Source: Hylemonella gracilis
GTDB taxonomy: Bacteria > Pseudomonadota > Gammaproteobacteria > Burkholderiales > Burkholderiaceae_C
Direction of reading: 5' to 3'
DNA: 51,925 nucleotides
Assembly: GCA_945862195.1 (NCBI GenBank)
Contig: CAMAXR010000003.1
Coordinates: forward strand, 1-51,925
Numbering within the stretch: position 1 is the first letter of the stretch; the number at the start of each line of letters is the position of its first letter. Below the pieces are notes generated by a model, which saw only the letters and a program-made list of their open reading frames with translations, was not told the DNA's origin and searched no databases. Both the position numbers and the translations under genes were made by a program. This document shows positions 25,007-33,640 of this stretch, one piece after another.

Positions 25007-26112
25007 GAGGGGGTACCGTGAGCCAACTGCCGCTCAACCCATAGGCTGTAGCGTGAAATCGAAAAGCAAAACACAAAGTAAATCAAGGCAATGAACACAT
25101 AGCCTTCGAGCTTAAAGGGCCGCCAATCGGCGTCTGAATTCAGTGCCAAACTGAGCGCTCCAGTGAGCTCGTACAAGCTCACAATGGTCACCAATGACGT
25201 GTCCTTAAAAATGGCAATGAAGTTGTTGACCAAACCCGGCAACACGGCAGTTAGGGCCTGGGGCAACACCACATGGCGCTGGGTTTGCCACCAAGACAAA
25301 CCCAGTGTGGCTGCTGCCTCTACCTGACCGCGCGGGACGGCTTGCAGCCCACCGCGCACCACCTCGGCCATGTAAGCTGCTGCAAACAAAGTAATGCCCA
25401 CCAACACGCGCAGCAGCACATCTATGGTGAGCCCTTGGGGCAAAAACAGGGGCAGCATGAACGAGGCCATAAAAAGCACTGATATCAAAGGCACGCCGCG
25501 CACCAGTTCCACATACACCGTGCACAAAGCCCGAATAGCAGGCAGCTCAGAGCGGCGGCCCAGCGCCACCAGTATCGCCAGTGGCAGTGCCAGAGCAATC
25601 GATACGGAAGACAACAACAAGGTCAGCGGCAAGCCCCCCCAGCGGTCGGTGTCTACGGCGGTTAAGCCCAGTGAAAGCCCCCAGAGGTGCCCTTTCATCA
25701 GGCCAAAATAAATGGGCAGGCCCAACACCCACAGCACGGCCAGCCAAGGCCTCCAAAAGCTGCGCAGGCAGCTGACCAGCAGCAAAGCCAACAGCAAGCT
25801 GCTGGCCACGACCGGCCGCCATTGCTCTTCCAGCGGGTAGCGGCCCAGCAAAATGACCCGGTATTTCTCGGCCACGACGCCCCAGCAAGCGCCCACACCA
25901 TCGGCGCGGCATGCGGCTACATCGGGCAGCCATTGGGCGCGTATCACACCCCAATCCAGCAAATGTGCGCCTGCGAAAGCTAAAAGCAACAGCAACACCC
26001 CGCTGGCTATCCCGGTGCCCCAGTCGGCAAACAGGTGCGTACGCACAGCAGTCAGCCAGGATGTGGTCGCGATGGGGGCTGTGCGGGCTTGAATCAAGGC
26101 GTTGGGGGACAA
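25003..26112 (-). CDS. aapM: General amino-acid ABC transporter permease AapM-like
   Basis: Inner-membrane permease with about eight hydrophobic segments. The C-terminal half holds the transport-system fold ending in the EAA-type loop [27 protein letters not shown]. Together with the large N-terminal periplasmic-loop region this is characteristic of AapM/BztC. The TTG at 26112 is chosen because a perfect AAGGAG lies seven bases upstream and it falls two bases after the aapQ stop; a longer start at 26151 overlaps aapQ and has no ribosome site. This gives 369 residues. Confidence 0.92.
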   Translation of the reverse strand: MSPNALIQARTAPIATTSWLTAVRTHLFADWGTGIASGVLLLLLAFAGAHLLDWGVIRAQWLPDVAACRADGVGACWGVVAEKYRVILLGRYPLEEQWRPVVASSLLLALLLVSCLRSFWRPWLAVLWVLGLPIYFGLMKGHLWGLSLGLTAVDTDRWGGLPLTLLLSSVSIALALPLAILVALGRRSELPAIRALCTVYVELVRGVPLISVLFMASFMLPLFLPQGLTIDVLLRVLVGITLFAAAYMAEVVRGGLQAVPRGQVEAAATLGLSWWQTQRHVVLPQALTAVLPGLVNNFIAIFKDTSLVTIVSLYELTGALSLALNSDADWRPFKLEGYVFIALIYFVFCFSISRYSLWVERQLAHGTPS

Positions 26113-26113
26113 G

Positions 26114-27073
26114 TTACCGCTCCTTGAGCGCCACACGTTGGTTGTAGGCATTCATGAGCAGCGCGGTTAAGAGCGAGGTGCACAAATACACCGCCATCAC
26201 CAGGGCAATGCATTCCACGGCCCGGCCTGTTTGGTTGAGGGCTGTGTTGGCAATGGACACCACATCGGGGTAGCCAATGGCCACTGCTAGGGATGAATTT
26301 TTGGTCAGGTTCAGGTACTGGTTGGTCATCGGCGGGATGATGATGCGCAAGGCTTGCGGCAACAACACGTGGCGCATGGCTTGTAGGCGGCTCAGGCCCA
26401 GGGCTGCGCAAGCTTCGGTTTGCCCTCTAGGCACCGCCGCCACACCGGCGCGCACCACTTCGGCCATAAAGGCTGCGGTGTACAAGGTCAGCCCCAGCGT
26501 TAAGGCCATAAATTCGGGCGAAAGCGCCCATAGGGGCTCTTTGGGAAGAGCATCGACCGATGCGTTGGGTAGAGCTTCACTGTTCCAAATCAGGCCGCCT
26601 TTGCTCATTTCCAAGTGCCCCAGCGTGATCGGCGCATCCGTAGCGGGCAGCAGTTCGGCCAGCATGAGGTACCACATCAGCAGTTGCAACAGCAAAGGGA
26701 TGTTGCGAAACACCTCCACATAGGCAGAGCACAACACGCGCACCAGCAGGTTGCGAGAAAAACGACCCACACCCAACAAGGTGCCCAGTAGTGTGGCCAA
26801 CACAATCCCGGTGAGCGCTACCCGAACCGTGTTGCCTAGACCGGTTAAAAAAGCTAGGGCGTAAGACTGTGTGGAGTCGAAGTTGAACAGGCCCTCGCCA
26901 ATTTCAAAGCCCGCCGGGTCCCACAAAAAATCGAAACCACTTTGAATGCCGCGCTGCGCCATGTTGTGCGCGGTGTTGGACGCTAAAAACCAACCCAGCA
27001 GCAACACCACAAGCAGGGCTACTGCTTGGTACAGCAGGCCCCGTCCTGAGGCACTGCGCCAGTTCAGCCGCAT
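26114..27073 (-). CDS. aapQ: General amino-acid ABC transporter permease AapQ-like
   Basis: Partner permease of AapM, 319 residues. It shows the typical long periplasmic loop IQSGFDFLWDPAGFEIGE, the helix LGNTVRVALTGIVLATLLGTLLGVGRFS and the ATPase-coupling loop QTEACAALGLSRLQAMRHVLLPQALR. Its ATG shares a base with the aapJ stop (TGATG at 27071-27075), so translation is coupled; an upstream in-frame start inside aapJ is not needed. Confidence 0.93.
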   Translation of the reverse strand: MRLNWRSASGRGLLYQAVALLVVLLLGWFLASNTAHNMAQRGIQSGFDFLWDPAGFEIGEGLFNFDSTQSYALAFLTGLGNTVRVALTGIVLATLLGTLLGVGRFSRNLLVRVLCSAYVEVFRNIPLLLQLLMWYLMLAELLPATDAPITLGHLEMSKGGLIWNSEALPNASVDALPKEPLWALSPEFMALTLGLTLYTAAFMAEVVRAGVAAVPRGQTEACAALGLSRLQAMRHVLLPQALRIIIPPMTNQYLNLTKNSSLAVAIGYPDVVSIANTALNQTGRAVECIALVMAVYLCTSLLTALLMNAYNQRVALKER

Positions 27074-28107
27074 CAGCGAACAGGTGGGGCGTACATCAGG
27101 CCGCCTTTGTTCCACTGCTGGTTCAGGCCGCGCTGAAGTTTGAGCGTGGACTGTGCGCCCACATTGCGCTCAAACATTTCGCCGTAGTTGCCAGTGGTGG
27201 CAATGGCGCGCGCCAGCCATTCGCGGTCCAGCCCCAAGTGCTTGCCCATGTCCTCATTGGTACCCAACAAACGGGCTACCACAGGGTCGGTGCTGGTTTT
27301 CATGCTGTCTAAATTGGCTTGGGTAATGCCGTATTCCTCAGCCTCAATCAGGCCATACACCACCCATTTCACAATGGCAAACCACTCGTCGTCACCCCGG
27401 CGCACCATGGGGCCCAAGGGTTCTTTGGAAATCAGCTCGGGCAAGATGGTGTGGTCTGCGGGGTTCTTGGCTTCTTTGGCCCGAACAGAGGCTAAACCTG
27501 CCGCGTCCGTGGTGAAGGCCGCGCATCGTCCTGAAAAATACGCTCCGGTGGCGGCTTCAAGCTTCTCAAATACCACGGGTTTGAGTTTGAGGTCGTAGGT
27601 TCTGGAGAAGTCGGTCATGTTTTTTTCAGTGGTGGTGCCCGACTGCACGCACACGGTTTGACCTTTGAGTTGCTTGGCACTCTTAAATTTGCTCTTGGAA
27701 GGCACCATAAATCCTTGACCGTCGTAGTACAGCACCGCTGTCATGTGCATCCCCAAAGAGGCATCGCGGGTCAGGGTAAAGGTGGTGTTGCGCGAGAGTA
27801 TGTCAATTTCTCCTGATTGCAGCGCCGTAAAGCGTTGTTGAGCATTCAGGGGCACGTACTTGATTTTTTCGGCGTCACCCAAAACGGCAGCTGCGGTGGC
27901 GCGGCACACATCCACGTCCATGCCGCTCCATTTGCCGTTGGAATCCGCTGCACCAAAACCTGGCAGGCCGGTGTTCACGCCACACACCAGTTGGCCTCGC
28001 GCCTTGATGGCATCTAGGGTTTTGCCAGCGTGAGCGGGCAGGCTGGCAGCAGCCCATAAGCTCAGAACGCTCGTAAGGACTGCAATTTTCAAATGGACTT
28101 TGGACAT
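27073..28107 (-). CDS. aapJ: General amino-acid ABC transporter substrate-binding protein AapJ-like
   Basis: Periplasmic binding protein of 344 residues with a signal peptide cleaved near AHA/GK. The mature part reads TLDAIKARGQLVCGVNTGLPGFG, then SGMDVDVCRATAAAVLGD, AFTTDAAGLASVRA and PLGPMVRRGDDEWFAIVKWV, all typical of AapJ/BztA, which bind a broad range of L-amino acids. The ATG at 28107 has CGGAG seven bases upstream. A promoter (28177-28206) lies upstream within the divergent gap, leaving about 60 bases of leader. The broad-specificity assignment follows from the family. Confidence 0.94.
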   Translation of the reverse strand: MSKVHLKIAVLTSVLSLWAAASLPAHAGKTLDAIKARGQLVCGVNTGLPGFGAADSNGKWSGMDVDVCRATAAAVLGDAEKIKYVPLNAQQRFTALQSGEIDILSRNTTFTLTRDASLGMHMTAVLYYDGQGFMVPSKSKFKSAKQLKGQTVCVQSGTTTEKNMTDFSRTYDLKLKPVVFEKLEAATGAYFSGRCAAFTTDAAGLASVRAKEAKNPADHTILPELISKEPLGPMVRRGDDEWFAIVKWVVYGLIEAEEYGITQANLDSMKTSTDPVVARLLGTNEDMGKHLGLDREWLARAIATTGNYGEMFERNVGAQSTLKLQRGLNQQWNKGGLMYAPPVR

Positions 28108-28176
28108 GGCACAGCTCCGATAAATGATGAGATAGAGGGACGGCGAAGGCACAAGATACCAAAAATGCAGATCCGG

Positions 28177-28206
28177 TCTATAGAGGGTTCTCATCAATAA
28201 TGACAA
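28177..28206 (-). promoter_or_regulatory. Probable sigma70 promoter of aapJQMP
   Basis: On the minus strand TTGTCA (28201-28206) and TATAGA (28177-28182) are separated by 18 bases, a good sigma70 match. Transcription would start near 28170. The -35 lies within 4 bases of the divergent monooxygenase start codon and inside ATGAC-AA-GTCAT (28200-28211), an inverted repeat that could be an operator touching both genes. Confidence 0.5.
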
Positions 28207-28209
28207 GTC

Positions 28210-29214
28210 ATGTTGAAAATTTCAGTTTTAGACCAGTCGCCCGCCTCCGAAGGCCGAGAAGAAGCACAAGCCATTCGAGACACTTTGGCGCTGGCGCAGC
28301 TCTGCGAGGCCTTGGGATACCACCGGTTTTGGGTGAGCGAACACCACAGCCATCCCGCCATCGTGGGCAGCGCCCCTGAGGTGCTCATGTCGGCCATTGC
28401 CGCTCGCACCCAACGCATCCGTATTGGAAGTGCGGGGGTTATGCTGCCGCACTACGCACCTTTTAAAGTGGCCGAGCAATTTCGTGTGTTGGAGGCTTTG
28501 GCGCCCGGCCGAATTGACCTTGGCATCGGCCGCGCCCCTGGGAGCGACCAACGCACGGCCCGTGTGCTCAATCCCAATATGCGCAGCTCGGATGAATTTC
28601 CGCGTCAGGCCATGGAGCTGCAAGCCTGGGTGCAAGGTTGGGAGCTCCCTGTCGGCCACCCCGGGCATGGCGTCAAAGCTTGCCCCACTGGGCCGACCGC
28701 TCCAGCGATGTGGATGCTTGGCAGCTCCGACTATGGGGCGCAGTTGGCGGCCCACTTGGGGTGGCCCTATGCGTTTGCATGGTTCATTACTGAGGGGCAG
28801 GGCGCAGAACACGCTTTGAATCTGTATCGCGATCAATTTAAGCCCACCGAACAACACCCTCACCCTTACACCGCCCTGTGTGTATGGGCTTTGGCGGCGG
28901 ATACCGAAGAAGAGGCATGGTTGCAATTTGAAAGCCGACAACGTTTTCGAATGGATCGGCGCGTGGGTCAGTTGGGACCATTGCTGCCGCCACTTGAGGC
29001 GCGTCGCAGTTATGCAGCCCATGAACAGCCAGAACTCCAGCAGTTGCGCGGGCAAGCTCTGGTGGGGGCTGCGCCTGAGGTGGCGCAAAGGCTTAAAGAT
29101 TTGGCTGCGCGTTTGCAAGTGGATGAGTTGGCGGTCATCACCTGGACGTATGAGCCGCAAGCCCGACAGCGCTCTTATGAGCTGCTGGCCCAAGCCTTGG
29201 GGCTGTCCTTATGA
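28210..29214 (+). CDS. LLM-class flavin-dependent oxidoreductase (MsnO8-like)
   Basis: Luciferase-like monooxygenase of 334 residues using reduced FMN. It has the family start ISVLDQSPASEGREEAQAI, RFWVSEHHSHPAIVGSAPE, RIGSAGVMLPHYAPFKVAEQ and GRIDLGIGRAPGSD. These fit the MsnO8-like subgroup, whose members oxidise diverse small molecules; the natural substrate is usually unknown. The gene ends in an ATGA overlap with a 2-oxoglutarate dioxygenase, so the two oxygenases are expressed together. It is divergent from the amino-acid transporter, which hints at, but does not prove, an amino-acid-derived substrate. Confidence 0.9.
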   Translation: MLKISVLDQSPASEGREEAQAIRDTLALAQLCEALGYHRFWVSEHHSHPAIVGSAPEVLMSAIAARTQRIRIGSAGVMLPHYAPFKVAEQFRVLEALAPGRIDLGIGRAPGSDQRTARVLNPNMRSSDEFPRQAMELQAWVQGWELPVGHPGHGVKACPTGPTAPAMWMLGSSDYGAQLAAHLGWPYAFAWFITEGQGAEHALNLYRDQFKPTEQHPHPYTALCVWALAADTEEEAWLQFESRQRFRMDRRVGQLGPLLPPLEARRSYAAHEQPELQQLRGQALVGAAPEVAQRLKDLAARLQVDELAVITWTYEPQARQRSYELLAQALGLSL

Positions 29215-29960
29215 ACCCGCAGCTCACCCCAGCGTCCCAATTGGATGCTCAGATGCTCCAGGAGGGGCATGTGGTGTTGTCAGCAGATACGGTGTGCGAG
29301 CTGTCGGCTTGCCAGCTGCAAGACCTGATGGCGCTCACGCCCGGTTGGAACGATTTGCCTCCAGATGCCCATCTGAAAGATGGGGGCCGGTACCGCAGGC
29401 GTCGCCATTCTTGTTTTGAAGTGCAGCACAACCAGTGGCGCCAGGTGGCGCACCGCGCCCATTGGCAACCCTTGGAATACAACGCCTTGCACGGTGGCAT
29501 GGAGCGAATGTTTGATCCCATCCACGAGGCGGTGGTGCATCAGCCTGCTTGGGGGCAATTGCTGTTGTGGCTGGCTCGCGTGGCCAGCCAACTGAAGGTT
29601 GCCAAAGGTGAAAGTCAACATGCGCACCATTGGTTTGTGGAGGCGCATCAGTTTCGCATCGACACCACAGGGGGAATTGGTCGCCCCACGCCGGAAGGCG
29701 CTCACCGTGATGGTGTGGAGTTGGTGGCGGTGTTTATGGTGCAGCGCCACCTTGTCAAAGGCGGAGAAACCCGAGTATTTAAAGTGGACAGCCCTGCAGG
29801 GGAGCGCTTTACGCTGGTTCAGCCTTGGTCGGTGTTGCTGCTCGATGATGAGCGAGTGATTCACGAAACCACGCCCATCCAACCCCAGATGCCCCATGGC
29901 GGTGGTTACCGAGACACCTTGGTGGTGACCTTGCGCTCAGGCGGTTTTCAGGGCGCTTGA
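29211..29960 (+). CDS. 2-oxoglutarate/Fe(II) dioxygenase (PF10014-type)
   Basis: A 249-residue protein matching the 2OG-Fe dioxygenase family that includes free L-isoleucine/L-amino-acid hydroxylases. The iron motif HxD is visible in TPEGAHRDGVELVAVFMV, with downstream GGETRVFKV, a distal His in DDERVIHETTPI and a terminal GYRDTLVVTLR supplying the Arg expected for 2-oxoglutarate. Earlier segments RRRHSCFEV and EYNALHGGMERMFDPI are also family-like. It overlaps the upstream flavin oxidoreductase by four bases. Hydroxylation of a free amino acid is a reasonable inference given the neighbouring aap transporter. Confidence 0.87.
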   Translation: MNPQLTPASQLDAQMLQEGHVVLSADTVCELSACQLQDLMALTPGWNDLPPDAHLKDGGRYRRRRHSCFEVQHNQWRQVAHRAHWQPLEYNALHGGMERMFDPIHEAVVHQPAWGQLLLWLARVASQLKVAKGESQHAHHWFVEAHQFRIDTTGGIGRPTPEGAHRDGVELVAVFMVQRHLVKGGETRVFKVDSPAGERFTLVQPWSVLLLDDERVIHETTPIQPQMPHGGGYRDTLVVTLRSGGFQGA

Positions 29961-29971
29961 GGTTCTTGCCG

Positions 29972-30418
29972 CTAAGGCGCGGGGTACTTTTTGATCAGCC
30001 GAAGGGCCAGAGCGCCCATCTGACCCAGAGCGATCGCTCGTGTGTACAGGGGCATGCGTATTGCTGCCCCATGACACCGCTGTATAGCCCAGCGGTAGGT
30101 GCAAAAACCTAGAGTGGCATACAACAAGCTCAGCCCAGCCAAGGCAAGTGCAGGGTAAGTGTTCCAGCACAATACCACCACACAAGCGGTCAAGCTCATG
30201 AGCGCCAGTAGTCCCAAAACGCCCGCACTCATTAGGGCAGCCAGTGTGGTGAGTTCGCGCGACTGCTCTTGTTGTAACTCTTGAGCGACCCGCTTTGCGC
30301 GCTCTTGCAGACTCTCAGTGCCCAAGTCAAGTACCAGACGCAGCAAGCTGCTGAGCGTGTCTAAGTTCCATAAGCCGTTGCGACCGGTGCGATCCGACGG
30401 GTGGTTGGGTTGGACCAT
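29972..30418 (-). CDS. Phage-holin-family membrane protein (YqjE-like)
   Basis: A 148-residue membrane protein with two hydrophobic helices (about residues 63-86 and 92-108) after an amphipathic N-terminal helix rich in Glu/Gln/Arg. This arrangement is that of the YqjE/Phage_holin_3_6 family. Despite the family name, nothing nearby is phage-like. It follows a DUF883 (YqjD-like) gene by four bases, the same pairing as yqjD-yqjE in E. coli, where YqjD is reported to be an inner-membrane ribosome-associated protein. The role of the YqjE partner is not established. Confidence 0.85.
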   Translation of the reverse strand: MVQPNHPSDRTGRNGLWNLDTLSSLLRLVLDLGTESLQERAKRVAQELQQEQSRELTTLAALMSAGVLGLLALMSLTACVVVLCWNTYPALALAGLSLLYATLGFCTYRWAIQRCHGAAIRMPLYTRAIALGQMGALALRLIKKYPAP

Positions 30419-30422
30419 TGGT

Positions 30423-30734
30423 TCAGCGGCGTGTGATCAGCAGCCCCATCGCCAAGCCTAAGCTGGCCGCCAGCCCCAAGGCCGTCCAAGGGTGTTCGTG
30501 CACCAATTTTTCGGCAGCAACTCCAACCTCCTTGGCAGTTTGAGCCGCCGTACTTTGCAGTCTGGACATTTCGGCACGAGCGAGGTTCAGCCGTTCTTGC
30601 AGGTGCTTGCGCACTTCTAAGGCAGCTTCTGAGGCATCGTCCGCAGTGGCCGACAACAGGTCTTCTGCATCAGATATGACCACATGCAAATCGCCCATGA
30701 GCTTTTGCGCTTGTATTGAAGTAAGTTGAGACAT
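30423..30734 (-). CDS. DUF883 (ElaB/YqjD-like) membrane-anchored protein
   Basis: A 103-residue protein with a long coiled-coil-prone N-terminal region (KLMGDLHVVISDAEDLLSAT, then EVRKHLQERLNLARAEMSRL) followed by EHPWTALGLAASLGLAMGLL and a terminal RR, the tail anchor that defines DUF883. E. coli relatives ElaB and YqjD are stationary-phase inner-membrane proteins, and YqjD binds ribosomes. The ATG has GGAGA upstream. The promoter region contains a perfect FNR/ANR half-site pair at the spacing of an activated promoter, so expression probably rises when oxygen is low. Confidence 0.9.
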   Translation of the reverse strand: MSQLTSIQAQKLMGDLHVVISDAEDLLSATADDASEAALEVRKHLQERLNLARAEMSRLQSTAAQTAKEVGVAAEKLVHEHPWTALGLAASLGLAMGLLITRR

Positions 30735-30761
30735 GAGAGTTCTCCGTTAATAAGAGACCTC

Positions 30762-30802
30762 AGATTACGCAGCCCTCCACTTTGCACCTTGATGCACATC
30801 AA
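30762..30802 (-). promoter_or_regulatory. FNR/ANR-type activated promoter of the DUF883/holin operon
   Basis: TTGATGCACATCAA (30789-30802) matches the FNR/ANR consensus TTGAT-N4-ATCAA at all ten defined positions. On the minus strand a -10-like TAATCT (30762-30767) lies with its centre about 32 bases from the box centre, which puts the box at about -41.5, the class II activation position. No good -35 is present, as expected for an activator-dependent promoter. Transcription would start near 30754, about 20 bases before the DUF883 start codon. Confidence 0.65.
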
Positions 30803-30826
30803 GCGTCTTGCAAAGAAAAGTCAGAA

Positions 30827-31531
30827 TTAAAACGGTGCAGGGCAGTGCAGGCTGAGGGTTTGGCCCGTTAAGGGGTGCGGCAAGCTCAAGCGGGTGGCGT
30901 GCAGCAAGAGGCGCGGGCTTAAGGCCTGCAGTTCAGGCGGTGCGTACAAGGTGTCGCCCAGTATGGGGTGTCCGAGCGCCTGCAAATGCACCCGAAGTTG
31001 GTGGGTGCGGCCAGTGTAGGGCTCCAGCTCTAGCCTGGATAAGGTTTGGGCCGAATTCGGATCTTGGGCCTCATGACCCATAAGCCGCCAGCGGGTGAGG
31101 CTGGGTTGACCACGCGGGTCAATTTCGCGTTGCGGGCGTTTGGCCCAGTCCAGCCAAATGGGCAGGTCAATCGCGTTCCAAGTCTCGGGCAAATCGGGGT
31201 TTAGGGGGCTTTTGCCTGCTTGAGTGGCACCCTCATCGCTATCGTGCAGCACCCCGAAGCACACTGCGGTGTAGCGTTTGTGCACGGACCGACTGGCAAA
31301 CAGTTTGCTCAGTTGGCTTTGCATGGTGACGCCTCGGGCCATGATCAAAAGCCCAGAAGTGTCACGGTCTAGCCGATGCACCACCAAGGCCTCAGGAAAC
31401 TGCTGTTGTACGCGGTAACTCAGGCTGTCCAGTTTGTCGGCACCCCGCCCAGGGACCGAAAGCAAACCCGCGGGTTTGTGCAGCACCAGCAGGGCATCGT
31501 CTTGATGTACCAGCTCAAAATTTAGCGACAT
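30827..31531 (-). CDS. RluA-family pseudouridine synthase
   Basis: Isomerises uridine in rRNA or tRNA; the size and motifs resemble the RluA type (23S rRNA U746/tRNA U32). The 234-residue protein has LLVLHKPAGLLSVPGRG, the catalytic VVHRLDRDTSGLLIMARG with the key Asp, and the C-terminal EPYTGRTHQLRVHLQALGHPILGDTLY. The ATG at 31531 lies inside the 3' end of the upstream kinase gene (17-base overlap); the longer open frame reads back into the kinase and is not credible. Exact RNA target uncertain. Confidence 0.92.
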   Translation of the reverse strand: MSLNFELVHQDDALLVLHKPAGLLSVPGRGADKLDSLSYRVQQQFPEALVVHRLDRDTSGLLIMARGVTMQSQLSKLFASRSVHKRYTAVCFGVLHDSDEGATQAGKSPLNPDLPETWNAIDLPIWLDWAKRPQREIDPRGQPSLTRWRLMGHEAQDPNSAQTLSRLELEPYTGRTHQLRVHLQALGHPILGDTLYAPPELQALSPRLLLHATRLSLPHPLTGQTLSLHCPAPF

Positions 31532-33605
31532 CGGTTTTGGCGCGGTGGGCTTGCAGCAGCTCCTCAACGGTGGCGCACATGTCATCCACATCGTTGGGTT
31601 TGTGAATAAGCGACAGCGCACCTGCAGCCAAGGCTTGTGCTTCAATTTGCGGTGTGATGTAACCCGAGGCCAGTGCCTTGGGCAACTGGGGGCGTAGCGC
31701 CGCTACCTCATTTAAAAGTTCCACCCCACTAAAGCCAGGCATATTGAAGTCGGTGACCATCAAGTCCACCTGATGCTCTGGATTTTTCAAGGCTTCAATG
31801 GCTTCGCGCGGGTCGTTGTAGGTGCTGACCTGATAGCCTCTTCGGCCTAGCGCACGCTTGATCAAATAGGCCAAGGCCGTGTCGTCGTCCACATACATCA
31901 CATGGGCCTGTGGCGTGGTGGCCGCGCTGGTGTTGGGATGGGCTTGAGGTGCTGCGGAGGTGTTGGGGGTAGAGGTTTGTGTCGATTCATACCGCTGCAA
32001 AGCCTGCGCTGTTTGCGCAGCAGTGGGCTCCATAGCCGGAAAATACAGCATGAAGGTGCTGCCTTCTCCAGGGGTGCTGTGCACTTCCACAGCGCCTCCG
32101 TGCGTTCTCATGACCCCGTGCACCACGGCCAAGCCCAAGCCTGTGCCTTTGCCGACCTCTTTGGTGGTGAAAAACGGTTCAAAGATACGTTGTACCGTGG
32201 CCTCGTCCATGCCACACCCTGTATCGGTGATGTGCAAAACGGCATGCAGCCCCGGTTCAATTCCTAGGGATTGGGCTTGGGTACTGTCTAGAGTTGTGCC
32301 AGTTAGCTCAATATGCAACTTGCCCTTTTGCTCGCCAATGGCTTGAATGCCATTGCCACAGAGGTTGAGCACAGCCTGCCCAATTTGCGTGGGGTCAGCC
32401 AGCACCCAAGGTGAGTCGGCATCCAGCGCCATGGTCAGCCTCACTTGCGGCGGTAAGCCCACCTTGATAAGCCCCACGTTTTCAAGCACCAGTTCATTGA
32501 GCTTCATGGGCTGGCGGTGGGGTGCTTCGTTGCGGCTGAAGGTCAAAATTTGCCGAACCAGGTCGCGCGCACGGCGACCTGCCTTGTCAATTTCGTTCAG
32601 GCTCATTTGGGCCAAAGATTCAGAGCCTGCATCTTGCTTGGCCAAACTCACGTTACCCAAAATCGCGCCCAAGATGTTGTTGAAGTCATGGGCAATACCA
32701 CCAGCCATGGTGCCAATCGCCTGCATTTTTTGCGATTCGCGCAGCTGGTGTTCCATGGCTTTGCGGGCGGTCAGGTCGCGGGCAAATACGGTGGTGATGT
32801 TGCCTTCTGAATGTCGCTCGTATGACACGTTCACCTCAAGGTCTAGGGGCATACCTTGCGCCGTCAAACCCAAAACCTCACCTAAAGAATGGGAGGTGCT
32901 GAAATCCAAATGGCCAATGGAGTTCATCACCTGCGGCAAAAATCCAGCCAGCGGCATACCCAGCGCTTGTTCAGGGCCACATTGAAATAGAGTGGCCGCC
33001 GCAGGGTTAAAGACGGTGATCAGAAAGTTGTCATCGGCACATATGATGGCGTCCATCGACGAATTGATGATGGCTTCCATGCGCGTTTCGCTAAGGCGCA
33101 ACTCTTCGTTTCGCAGTTGCAGGGCTTGGCGCTCTGAAATCAAAGGCCCTTGATCAATGACCGCACAAATAAAGTGCGCCATGCTGTCTTGCGAATACTC
33201 AATGCGTGCAATGTGCAAGTCGCCAACCAAGGCGTCCTGATGCCCACGCTTAAAAAGCACCTCTTTAACTTCGCTGCTGCCGGTTTTTTGAGCCTGTTCA
33301 AAAGACTGTCCGACACGATCTAGATGTTCGTCGTCGACCAGCGGTAACAAAAAGTTCAGTGGCGGGTCGGATTCTTTGGGGCGAAACAGGTTCAGTGACA
33401 TGGCATTGCTTTGCACCACCATGCCCAACTCGTCCACCACCATCAAAGCCAAAGGCACTTTGGAAAACAAAGACTCAAAACGCTCAGAGGCTCCCTCAGC
33501 CGCAATGCGGCTGTAGTGCAAGGCGTCGTTCTGGGCTTCCAGCTCTGCTTGAGAGCGCTTGAGCTCTTCAACCAGTTCGGCTAAGCGAGAGGTGTTCTGG
33601 GGCAT
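31515..33605 (-). CDS. Hybrid sensor histidine kinase (PAS-PAS-HisKA-HATPase-REC)
   Basis: A 696-residue cytoplasmic hybrid kinase. In order: a coiled coil (10-40), two PAS-like domains (about 42-150 and 175-285), HisKA with the phosphoacceptor H306 in GGIAHDFNNILGA, HATPase with DTGCGMDEATVQRIFEPF and GKGTGLGLAVVHGVM, a Thr/Pro/Ala linker containing two related PNTSAA-PQAH segments, and a receiver domain with D619 in VTDFNMPG and the conserved Lys in IHKP. No transmembrane helix is visible, so the signal is probably internal and sensed by PAS. The ATG at 33605 is chosen over an unrelated upstream extension. No partner response regulator is nearby; the divergent neighbour is the lipid-modification cluster. 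Confidence 0.92.
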   Translation of the reverse strand: MPQNTSRLAELVEELKRSQAELEAQNDALHYSRIAAEGASERFESLFSKVPLALMVVDELGMVVQSNAMSLNLFRPKESDPPLNFLLPLVDDEHLDRVGQSFEQAQKTGSSEVKEVLFKRGHQDALVGDLHIARIEYSQDSMAHFICAVIDQGPLISERQALQLRNEELRLSETRMEAIINSSMDAIICADDNFLITVFNPAAATLFQCGPEQALGMPLAGFLPQVMNSIGHLDFSTSHSLGEVLGLTAQGMPLDLEVNVSYERHSEGNITTVFARDLTARKAMEHQLRESQKMQAIGTMAGGIAHDFNNILGAILGNVSLAKQDAGSESLAQMSLNEIDKAGRRARDLVRQILTFSRNEAPHRQPMKLNELVLENVGLIKVGLPPQVRLTMALDADSPWVLADPTQIGQAVLNLCGNGIQAIGEQKGKLHIELTGTTLDSTQAQSLGIEPGLHAVLHITDTGCGMDEATVQRIFEPFFTTKEVGKGTGLGLAVVHGVMRTHGGAVEVHSTPGEGSTFMLYFPAMEPTAAQTAQALQRYESTQTSTPNTSAAPQAHPNTSAATTPQAHVMYVDDDTALAYLIKRALGRRGYQVSTYNDPREAIEALKNPEHQVDLMVTDFNMPGFSGVELLNEVAALRPQLPKALASGYITPQIEAQALAAGALSLIHKPNDVDDMCATVEELLQAHRAKTDVAKF

Positions 33606-33640
33606 GGTGATTTGATTATCCGGGCATCGCAAGGACGCAT

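Noticed and set aside
28228-29193. 321-codon minus-strand open frame over the flavin monooxygenase
   Set aside because: Antisense to a gene with clear motifs and an ATGA-coupled neighbour; no recognisable protein features.
29972-30734. Prophage remnant suggested by the holin family name
   Set aside because: The pair is the chromosomal yqjD-yqjE-like arrangement; no phage lysis, integrase or structural genes are nearby.
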